Both the position numbers and the translations under genes were made by a program. DNA of 64,000 nt from Halicephalobus mephisto (taxonomy: Eukaryota; Nematoda; Chromadorea; Rhabditida; Panagrolaimidae): positions 186,001 to 250,000 of the forward strand of contig SWDT01000019.1 of assembly GCA_009193035.1 (NCBI GenBank). The letters are read 5' to 3'. Below are positions 35,301 through 47,300 of the stretch, one piece after another. Each line of letters opens with the position of its first letter. Within the stretch, counting starts at the first letter, position 1. The notes below the pieces were generated by a model. The model did not search any database. It had not been told where the DNA came from and worked only from the letters and a program-made list of their open reading frames with translations.

Positions 35301-38300
35301 GGAATTAAATCTGCACATTGCGCGCAACGTTCAGGCAACTAAATCGACATTAAAATGGACGCTGCACATTGCGCGCAACATTTACGCAACTAAATCGATA
35401 TTAAAATTAAAATAAAATCTGCACATTGCGCACAACTTTCAGACAACTAAATCGACATTAAAATAAAATCTGCACATTGCGTGCAACTAGATTTGCATTA
35501 AAATTAAAATCAATTCTGCAGGTTGCGTGCAACGTTTAAGCAGTTTCATCAATATTTTTATATATATATAATTATGAAAACTTTAAAATCAAAGTTAATT
35601 CTGCAGGTTGCATGCAATATTTCGGTATATTTATTTATGTAATATTTTGATCGAAAATTTTATTTTATTTTTATATCAATTGGTTTATGATCCTCGATAC
35701 TTGTAAATAAACTAATCAAATTTTTTTTTTAAATAAACTAAAAATTTTTAAGCTAGCGATTCCATCGGAACAACTCCTGATAATCTTCTTTGCTGCCTCA
35801 ATTGCCCGTCTTCGGTGAGTTGTTTTCGTGGCTTTACGACAGTTGCCCTCCAGCGGTATTTGATCCCTATTTTTTATTTTTTAATTCTTCCTAATTTCGA
35901 AATTAATTTTTTAAATAATTATTTTTCTTACTTAACTAAAATATTAATTAAATTATAAAAATATTAAAAAAAAAAATTAAATAAATATTACGAAATACAG
36001 GGGAATAAATGTCGCCGGAGGGTAAGTGTCGTACAGTCGTTTTCATTGACAGTAAATTTTTGAAAAAACGATCCAAAATCGGACTATTCTTTGTAGTTTT
36101 GCACGTGCTATGAATCATTTTCCTGACTTTTGTGGAAAAACAGTCCAAAAAAGAATTTTTTTAAATTTACAAAAACGTTCAAAATACGAATAATAAATTT
36201 AAAAAATTATCTTTTTTTAAAAATTTTTATAATTTTACAATTTTATAATTTTTTTGAATTTTTATAATTTTATAATTTTTTAATTTTTTTTGAATTTTTA
36301 TAATTTTTTAATTTTTTTAAAATTTTTATAATTTTTTAATTTTCAGATAGAATGCATTGATAAAAGTCTCGAGTACCTTGCGAGACTCGGGGTCAACGTC
36401 TCCGGAATCCAAAGTCGAGGTCAGTTTTAAATTTTTTTTAAATAAAAAATTATTTTTAAAAAATTATTTTAAATTTCTTAAATAAAAAGTATTTTTTAAA
36501 AAATTATTTTAAATTTCTTAAATAAAAAGTATTTTTTAAAAAATTATTTTAAATTTTTTTTTGTAAAAAGTATTTTTTCCAGAATTATTTCGAGTTTTTT
36601 TAAATAAAAAATACTTTTTAGAAAATTATTTTTAATTTTTTTTGTAAAAAGTACTTTTTCAAGAATTGTACTAATTTGACCTTTCTTAATTCTCATCGTA
36701 TTCATTAATATTTATCCGAAATTGATGGATTTCCGCGGGGTTTGTCGGCCAATGTTGTCGTTGGTCAATTTCACGCCTTGGAAATTTTTTGTTTTTGATT
36801 GGATAAAGTCCGTTTTGAACGAGAACAATCATGTTTGAAAATCAAACTTGTTTTAATTGACAAATCCTCCTGAAGAAATCCAATAATTTTTTTTGTTCAA
36901 AAATGAGTAAATTGAATTAAACTTCCAAAAAAGGAAATTAAAAATTCAATAGTTCTTTGTTAGGGTACTTTGGTTTTTCAATTTTCGAATTTGGAAGTCG
37001 AAAAAATTTGCAACGACCGGGAATCGAACCCGGGTCGACCGCGTGGCAGGCGGCCATTTTACCACTAAACCATCGTTGCTTGGATCCGAGTTTTTTAATA
37101 ATTTTTATAAAAATTACTTTTTACAATAAAACTAAATCCTAACGCGAAAATTCCCCATTCATGACATCCCTACTTCTCTGAAATTCTCCCATCATTACAA
37201 ATGATTAATTTCCCCACGTTCAAAAGGCAGCTGCTCAAAAAATCGCCTGGGAATTTCGGTTTTTTTTTGGACACTTGTCGGCCAGTTTTCGGGTCAACAA
37301 ATCCAGTCCGAACTTGTCACCAGAAGCATCCGAGCCAATCTGTCTCGATTGAGTCTTATCTGATCCATCTCTTATTCGGAGCTGCCAGCGTGAGACTGTC
37401 AAAACTGGTCCAATTTTCTTCTACCTTTTGTGGTTTTTCATATTTTACTTGATTATTCTCTAAAATCATACTAAATTTTAAAAAATTCCAAAAAAAACTA
37501 AAATTATTTTGTTAAAAAAGTTTATTTTTATTTTTAAAAATAATGTAAAAACTTCAATTGGCATTCATTCCCATTTCGCCAAAGTTTCGAATTTGGCATT
37601 CATTCACATTTCGCCAAAGTTTCGAATTTGGCAGTATTTCCATTTCGCCAAACTTCCAAATTTGGCATTCATTCCCATTTCGCCAAAGTTTCGAATTTGG
37701 CATTCATTCCCATTTTGCCAAAGTTCCGAATTTGGCAGTATTCACATTCCGCCAAAATTTCGTTTTTAAATTTTTTGATTTTTTAGAATTTTTTGAAAAT
37801 TTAAATTTTTCAATTTTTTTATTTTATAAATTCTTCAATTTTTCAGGATTTTATATAATTTTAATAATTGTTCGAAAATTTAATCGGAATTTTTGAATTT
37901 TAAATTTTCGAAAAAAATAATTTTTTTTTTGTAATTATGTATTTTTCAGAGATTCTCAACGGCGAACTTGGGACTATTTTGTCTTTGTTGTATTCTTTGT
38001 CTCATTTCAAACAACAACAAAGATCTCTTCAAATCGAGGATTCTGGAAAAATTAATTTGACAAGTTTCCAAGCCAGGATGCCGCCGAACACGAGTGGCAT
38101 AGTTCCTCCTTCCAGGTCAGTTTCTGCGATTTTGATTAGGCCTGGAGGCATTTTAGACAGCTTTTATGGCCCTATAAGCCGTCCAGAAACCGCAATTGGT
38201 TTTTTTGGGTAAAACAAAATCCAACCTGTCACTTTTTAAAAAATAAAAAATAAAAATTTTAAATCCTATGTCATTTTTTGAAGATTTCACTATCATATTA

Positions 38301-41300
38301 TAAAAATTAAAAATATATAATTTTCAATTTTTTTTAAGTTTTTAAACATATTATAAAAATTAAAAATATATAATTTTCAATTTTTTTAAGTTTTTAAACA
38401 TATTATAAAAATTAAAAATACTTAATTTTCAGTTTTTTTAAGTTTTTAAACATATTTAAAAATTAAAATAATTTATGTGACGATTTCATGATCGATAATA
38501 TATTAGAAAATGGGGTTTTTACGAAATTTTAGAACTTGCAGTAAACTATATTATTTTTTAATGATTTCGTAATCGATAACACATTCAAAAAATGAATTTT
38601 TTTTGCAGAAATTTTTCTCGCAGCGAATTTATAAAACTTAGAACTTACAGTAAGCTATGTGGATATTTTTTAATGATTTCGTAATTGATGACACATTCAA
38701 AAAATGAGTTTTTTTACGAAATTTCTAAAACTTGATAGAACTTACAGTAAGCTATGTGATTATTTTTTGACGATTTCGTAATCGGTAACATATTCAAAAA
38801 ATTAATTTTTTTACAAAAATTCTCGCAGCGAATTTATAAAACTTAGTAGAACTTACAGTAAGCTATGTGATTTTTTGTAGTTTATTTACTAAAGTTATAT
38901 TCTGCTTGGGTAAAATTGGGACTTCTTAGATTAGGTATAGAATTCCTATCCTTCCATTCGATCTTCTAAGATTAATTTTCACATATGAAAATATTTTTCA
39001 AATCTTAGCTAATCGTCCGAAGACTGGTAGTTGTGGTTATGTTCAGAGCTGTCGAGTTTCCGAATCTCTCAATTTTCGATTCGAATCAGTTCGGTTCGAA
39101 TTAGGACTCTTAGAAGTCCGAACTTTAATTTTTAAATTCGAATTTGAACTTTTCGATTTTCGAATTAAACTAGTTCAATTTAAATTCAAATTTCTCAATT
39201 TTCGATTCGAACATCGACAGCGCTGTATTTCGTATTGTCAAAATTGGAATTGAAAATTGAAAATTGAAGTTTGAAATTTTAATTTTCCATATTAAGACGC
39301 AACTTATGAATCATGTTTGAATTAGAAAAAAATACCTAAGTTTCAATTATCAATTGAGATAAAACATTTTTAAAATAGAAAAAAGTTAATTTTTCTTAAC
39401 ACGAAAAGTTTAAATTTTTATTTTAATAAAATATAATATAATTATTTATTTTATTAAAATTCAAAATTCAAATTCGGACTTTTCGTGGTGAGACCCAAAT
39501 TGGATATTATGTTTGAATTCGAAAATATAAATATCAGTTTCTGTAAATTTAAATAAAACATTTTAAAAAAAATTAATTTTTCTTAACGCGAAAAGTTTAA
39601 ATTTTGATTTTAATAAAATATAATATAATTATTTATTTTATTAAAATTCAAATTCGGACTTTTCGTGGTGAGACCCAAATTGGATATTATGTTTGAATTC
39701 GAAAATTTAAATAAAACATATTTTAAAAAAAATTAATTTTTCTTAACGCGAAAAGTTTAAATTTTTATTTTCAATTTTGACAATATGGAGCTCTGGTTAT
39801 GTCAAAGAAAATTTTAATTTTAACCAGGAAAAGCCAAATTATAGGTTTTTGAAAAGAAGTACTTTTATAATTTATTCGTTCCAGGATATCGGGCTCTGTT
39901 CGCGTTTCCCAAATTGGCTGTTCCTCGAGTCCGAATTCCCCGGCAGTGTCCAGACTGGCTCCTCCGACCCGGATTTCGGTCACTCCCGGCCATTCCTCGA
40001 AAGGTAAGCTGATTTTGAATAAAATAACCACTTTTCGGATTATTCAAATTTTCCGCGAAAAAGAAATTTATCTTTTTTCAAATCTCCGAAGATCCTCAAA
40101 ATCTGAAAGTTGATGTTTGAATAAAATTTTTATAAGAAATCGAAATTATAAAATTTCGAAAATCTATCTCGAGGGGAATTTTTAGAATTTTCCATTCGGG
40201 ACCCAAAATTGTAAAAATTTTGTGTTTAATCATTTCTAAAATAATTATTTTTTAAAATTAAAAACATTTGTTGAAAATTTGAAGAAAAAGTGATCTCGAG
40301 GGGAATTTTTAGAATTTTCCACTCGGGACCCAAAATTGTAAAAATTTCTCTTTTGATTATTTTAGAAGGTTTTAATCATATTAATATGAATTTTCAAATA
40401 TCCTCAATGAAATTTCAAAAAAGTGGTCCCGAGTGGAAAATTCTAAAAATTCCACTCGGGACCCAAAATTGTAAAAATTTCTCTTTTGATTATTTTAGAA
40501 GGTTTTAATCATATTAATATGAATTTTCAAATATCTTTAATGAACTTTTAAAAAAGTGGTCCCGAGTGGAAAATTCTAAAAATTCCATTCGGGACCCAAA
40601 ATTGTAAAATTTTGGAATAATTTTTTTGAATTTTTGGAAAATTGTCTCGATAGGATTTTCTGACTTTTTAATGAAAACCAAAAAAGTATAAAATTTCGTG
40701 TTTTTATTAAAATTAAGTTTTGGCAGTTTTACTCATTGAGAGCCGCTCCTCGCGCATTTTAAATTCGCGAACCGAGGAATTGCCGTTTTCCTTCCTTTTA
40801 CGGACATGAGCTCTCGTTGGCAAAGTTAATTTCCTCCAAATTCATCGAGACTGTTTTCGGTTCCTTAGAGGCTAGGAAGGAAGCTCTGCTTATTTCACAT
40901 TAGTCAAATTATTGTTTTGCTCTCGGACCCGTTTTGACTTTGAATCACGAATTGGGTCGAGTCAGAATTAAGATTAGGTTTTAAAACGAAAATAAACTTG
41001 ATATTTCGAAAGGAAATTGATTTCGAAACAGAAATTTGATTTTTAAATTATTTTTGGAAAATTTACAAATTTTTTTAGAATTATTTTTTCTCGAAAATTT
41101 ACAACTTTTTTTAGGCTGATATTTCTTGAGACGAAAATTTATAACTAAGCATTTTTAGGCTGATATTTCTTGAGACGAAAATTTGTAATTACATATTTTT
41201 AAAATAAATTTTTTCTCGAAACGAAAATTTACAACTTTTTTTAGAATGATTTTTTTTTGAGACAAAAATTTATAACTTTTTTTAGAATTATTTTTTCTCG

Positions 41301-44300
41301 AAAATTTATAAATTTTTTTAGAATGATTTTTTCTTGAAACGAAAATTTATAACTTTTTTTAGAATTATTTTTTTCTCAAAACGAAAATTTACAACTTTTT
41401 TCAGAATTATTTTTCTTGAAACGAAAGTTTGTAATTACATATTTTTAAAATAACTTTTTTTTCGAAACGAAAATTTATAACTTTTTTTAGAATTATTTTT
41501 TTTTAAAACGAAAATTTATAACTTTTTTTAGAATTATTTTTTCTCGAAACGAAAATTTACAAATTTTTTAAAATGATTTTTTCTCGAAAATTTATAACTT
41601 TTTTTAAAATTATTTTTTCTTGAAACGAAAATTTATAATTACTTATTTTTAAAATAACTTTTTTTCTCGAAACGAAATCATAAAGTTGTAACTCTGTCAA
41701 TCATATTTGTTTTTTTTTATAAATGAACAGAAGCACTATTTTCTTGCGCAATTTTCTCAATTCCGGCCTTTTTTGCTTTTCCGATCATTGTTCAATCGGA
41801 AATCGCTTTTGTTTTTTCTTTGATCTGCTTTTCGAGGATGTTCATTATTGGACTTTCCCAAGAAAAAACATTGTTCGAATTTTTTCTAAAAAAATTCTCA
41901 AAAACCAACTTGTCAAAGTTGAACATTTCTGAAATCATAAATCTTCCAAAACGAAAAATGGGTCTTTTTGGCATTTTAGAGTCAAGTGGTACTTGACGGA
42001 TCTGGATATATCCGGAAGAACTGTTAGATTGTTTATTTGCTTTGTCGAGGTCCAAGAAGACAGGTAAAGCTGTCAGCTGTCGACCTCGGATGACCTCTTT
42101 TGTAAAATCCGATTTTAGAAAACATTAATTTTATTTAAAAAAATTATTTTTAATTCTGAAATTTTTAAAAAAAAGTTATTTTTAATTTTTTTAAAAAAGT
42201 TGTTTTTAATTTTTAATTTTTAATTTTTTAAAAACATTGTTTTTAATTTTTTAAATTCTTAAAAAAAATTGTTTTTAATTTTTAATTTAAAAAAAATTAT
42301 TTTTAATTTTTAAAATTCTTTAAAAAAGTTGTTTTTAATTTTTAAAATTCTTAAAAAAAATTATTTTTAATTTTCAAATTTTTGAAAAACTGTTTTTTTT
42401 TTAAATTTTTTTGTTTAAAGTTTTTTAATTTTTTTTTTGAACTTTTTTTAATATGTTTTTTCAGGGACATTAACGAAGAAAACTCTTCCGAGTCCTAGTC
42501 CTGTGAGAAGTTCGAGGGTCCCGACGACTTCTGGAAGCAAACTGAAGCCTCCGGGGACCATATCAAGTCAGAAAACGTCCATCCAGTAAGTTTATGAAAA
42601 AAAATTAATTTTAAAAATTTTTTCAGAACTTCGGTTCATTCGTCGACTTCTTCGTCGAACACTTATGCTTCTGTGCAGACTACTGTAAAGGACTCCCAGA
42701 AGTCCCTAAAACCGCCTTCGAAAATTATTTCTGTTTCGAAATCCAAAAATCAAAATTCGAACATGTTAAAAATTTTTTCAAAACAAAAAAATCCTCAAAA
42801 ATCAGAAATCAACCATATTACTGTAGATAAAAAAGAAAAATCATTAAAATCTCCATCATCGAAAGTAAGTGAAATTTTCCGTTTTTGTTCCGGCTGGCAC
42901 TTATAGCCTCCGGCAGCCGTCTTTTGATTTGTTTTCTCGAAGAAGAACGAAAATCAATCAAATGCGCAGACCGTTCATTTATTTTCTCCGATGGCACCGT
43001 CGGCTTTGGGTTATTTAAACTTACTCATTTCAGCCCCAGGGCTTAAAGAAATCCCTCCTCCAGCCTCCTAAAAGTCTTTCATCAAATCCTGGTTCCAAAA
43101 CGAAGGAAAATCTGAGGTTTGTTTTTTTCAAATTTTAATTTTTTTGGAAATTTTAGATTTTTATAATTTTTATAATTTTTGGAAATTCTGTAATTTTTGA
43201 AATGTTTATAATTTTTATGTTTTTTTGAAGTTTTATAATTTTTATAATTTTTATTTTTGTAATTTTTGAAAATTTTTATATAAATTTTCTGTAATTTTCG
43301 AGTAGATTTTTAAATTTTTTTAAAATTTCTTGGATGCTTTCGAAATTCAGTAGGAAATTTTGTAATTTTTGAATATCTAGATGAAAGTTCGGAAATTTTC
43401 GAAAACCTTCTAGAAGATTCTGGAGTTTTTTACTGGAATTTTGAAGATTCTAAAAACTTTTAAGATTCTAAAATTTCAGAATTTTTTATTTAATTTTTGA
43501 AGATTCTAAAAACTTCTAAGATTTTCAAAAATTAGAATTTTTTATTTAGTTTTTGAAAATTCTTAAAACTTCTAAGATTCTCAAAATTTCAGAATTTTTT
43601 ATTTAGTTTTTGAAGATTCTGAGAACTTCTAAGATTTTCCATGATTTCAGAATCCTGAATTAGATTTTAGAAGTTTTTAGAAAAATTTTATTTTTTGCAA
43701 TTGTGTAATTTTTAAAATTTCGATCATTTTAGAAACGAAGACAGTCTTCAAAATTCAATTTTGGTTTCTCCAAATATGAAAACTGAAACAACACCAACGA
43801 CATCTTCTCATTCGCCTTCTGATTTCGACGACAGCGGAATCCATTCTGATGCTTCTTGTAAAGCAACTTCGAGCACGAGTCCTGTAAGATTGTTTTTATT
43901 TTTCAAGTACTTGAGAATCAAATTGTTTCCTTCCTTTTTCCTTTTTTGGATTGTCCAGTTGGAAGAAAAAATATTTTATAAAAAAATTTAAAAAAAAAGT
44001 ATTCCATAAAAAAATTTATAAAAAAAAATATTTTATAAAAAAATTTAAAAAAAAAGTATTTTATAAAAAAATTTAAAAAATAATTTTTGTAAGAAAATTT
44101 AAAAAGTATTTTATAAAAAAAGTAATTTTTGTAAAAAAAGAACTTTTATAAAAAAGTGATTTTTAAGAAAAGTAATTTCTATAAAAAAATAATTTTATTA
44201 AAAAAAGAATAATTTCTATAAAAAAATAATTTTAATAAAAAAAATTAATTTTATTAAAAAAAATTAATTTTAATATAAAAAGTGGTTTTTAATAAAAAAA

Positions 44301-47300
44301 TTAATTTTATTAAAAAAAGTAATTTTTATAAAAAAAATAATTTTCAGGATCCGAAGCCGATTTTGGCGGTGAAAGGCATGACTTCGAAAAATCAGAATCC
44401 GGTCGTGACTGTCGGGATCGTTTCTCCGATTCTGGTCTCTAAATTCGAAGAAAAAACAGAAATTCAAAATCAGAATCAAAAAGAAATTCAGAATGATACT
44501 GTAGTGGAGTCTCCAGAAGTCGACAGTCCGACCATCAAGGTCGACGATGATGACGTCATTATCCCGATGAAACCCTTGAAGATGAACGAACTTCCTGGAA
44601 TCAGAAATTCTACCGGTGAGTTTTTTTTAAATTTTAAAATTAAAAAAAATATTTTTTTAAAAATAATTTTTTTCAAAAATTCGAAATTTCCAAATTTTTT
44701 AAAAATTATTTTTTTTAAATTCGAAATTTTAAAATTTTTTAAAAATAATGAAATTAAATCTTGAGAATCTTAAAATTTCGCAATTTTTGGTCTTAACTGG
44801 AAAGCTTCGAAAATTCGTGTTAAGATTATTTTTCAAAAAAATTAGAAAAATTTTTTAATTTTTTTTTAATTGGAAATTTTTAATTTTTTTAAATTTGAAA
44901 AATTGTTTTTTTTTATTTTCTGAAAATTGAAATTTGGAAATTTTTGAAATTTGAAAAAATTGTTTTTTAAGTTTGGAATTTTTTAAATATTACGGTAGTT
45001 TTTTTCGAAATGTCAAAATTGAATTATCCGAACAAATTCCTGGATTGAGTAATCTTCCAGGTGTGTATTTCCATTGCAAATGTCAAACTGCAGTCAATTT
45101 TCCGTTTTTGCGCATAATCGAAGTCCTGTTAGCCACCTTGACAATGATTGACCTCTACAGTGGCATTGTTTGACTAATTACCGCAAAAAAACGAACAAAA
45201 CAAGTGTGATTCCATTGTTTCGAATCGCGTGCCATCGAGATCGACACCCCGTGTTTATTTACCGGATATGTCTAGTTTACTTTCACAAGCACAAACATAT
45301 CGCGGATTGTGAACTTAACTTTCGTCGCGAAAGTTTTTAAAGATTATAATAATTTAGTTTTTCTTAGTAAAGTCGAAATTCGTGCTGAGAGTGAACCTAA
45401 CTTTCGTCGCGAAAGTTTTTGAAGATTATAATAATTTAGTTTTTCTTAGTAAAGTCGAAATTCGTGCTAGGAGTGAACCTAGTTCTCGTCGCGAAAGTTT
45501 TTGGAGATCATGATAGTTCATTTTTTTAAGTGCAAGTCGAAATTCGTGCTGGGAGTGAACCTAACTCTTGTCGCTAAAGTTTTTGGAGATCGTAATAATT
45601 TAGTTTTTCTTAGTAAAGTCAAAATTCACACTGAAAATGAACCTAACTCCCGTCGCGAAAGTTTTTAAAGATCATGATAGTTAATTTTTTAAGTGCAAGT
45701 CAAAATTCGTGTTAAGAGTAATTTTGAGGAAAAAACGAAACTTAATTCCCAAAACGAAATTATTAAAGATCACGATATTTCGCTTTTATAAATTTAAATA
45801 ATAAAAAAAAATTAATAATTTTCTTGTAATATTTATAATTTATTAAATTTATAATTCATTAAATTTATAAATTTATAATTTATTAAATTTATTAAATTTA
45901 TAAATTTTTATTTTTGTGTTATAAAATAATTATTTTCAAATAAATCCTCACTGAGAAAATTTCGCAAATTTAATGTTAAATAAAAACATAAATTTTATTT
46001 TAAATTTTCATAAAAGTAATCCAAAAGTTGAATTGAGATTAATTGAGATTAATTGGCTCTGTTATGCGCGAAAATTCTTAATCCTGTTAGCTTGACCAGA
46101 ACAGTTGCCCGTTTTTCCTCATTTGACCTTGATTTCAGTGGCCTCATTTGTCCTCCATTGGATAATCCCCGATTTATTGTTTTTTCTTAAAAAACAATTT
46201 ATTTCAGGTCCGTTGACCGTTCTTGACCAATTTTCGTCTGAAATTGGTCCTAAAAGAAAATCAGAAATTTTTTCCGAAGGAGAATCACTAGTACTTCCTG
46301 ATATTCCCATCAAAAGTGGTTCAAATTCTGGATATCAATCAAATTCAGAAGTCGCCATGTATGCCAGAAGAATCAGAACAACTTTCGAAAGTCCAAATAT
46401 CTCGAAGCGAAATTTCGAAAGTCCAAGTATCTCGAAACGAAATTTCGAAAATTCTAATATCTCGAAGGGAAATTTCGAAAGTTCTAATGTCTCAAAGCGA
46501 AATTTTGAAAATCCAAGTATCTCGAAGCGAAATTTCGAAAGTCCAAGTATCTCGAAACGAAAACAGCCGGAATTTAGTGACAGGTTGGTTTTTTTTATTT
46601 AGTTTTTTATGACCGGAAAATCGGGAATCGCGTGTCAGTCCCCTTGGCATGTCCAGAATTTATTTTCCAAGCAGTCTGGGAACTACTATGGATTTAGTTA
46701 TGATTTCTTGAAGACCCATTAGTACTCTTTGATGTGTGGTAGTTGACCCTTGAGGATGGACAGTGGCTCAAGTACCCTAGTGACCCTGATTTCGAAGTTG
46801 GTGGATCTGGTCGAAAAAAAAGTGATTTTAAAAATTAATTACGAAATTGTGTAAAATTACAGAATTTGTTAAAAACTAAAATCATAGGGTACTGTATTTT
46901 CTAAAAAGTTCCAAAATCCGTGTTGAAACAATTTTCGAACGAAATTTATTTTTAATATTGTTGTAATTTTGAAATATCTGAAATTTTAAAATTTCCAAAA
47001 AGTTACAAAATCCGTGTTGAAACAATTTTATAAAAAAAGTTAATTTTAATTTTTATAATTACTCGATTTCGAAACAGATATTCGAAATTTTGAAATTTCT
47101 AAAAAGTTGCAAAATTTGTCCTGAGATAATTTTATAAAAAAAGTTTATTTTTTTATTTTTTAATAATCTGATTTCGAAACAAATATCTGAAATCCTGAAA
47201 TTTCTAAAATCTTCTAAAATCCGTTTTGAAACAATTTTATAAAAAAAGTTTATTTTAATTTTTATAATTACTCGATTTCGAAACAGATATCTGAAATTCT

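Noticed and set aside
36957..37142. Open frame containing PGIEPGSTAWQAAILPLNHR
   Set aside because: This is the classic spurious translation across a tRNA gene (the tRNA-Gly at 37009-37079).
41978..42062. Exon-like segment between TTTTAG and CAGGTAAAG in unc-53 intron 6
   Set aside because: In the phase required by exon 6 it stops at once, and exon 6 joins directly to exon 7 in frame.
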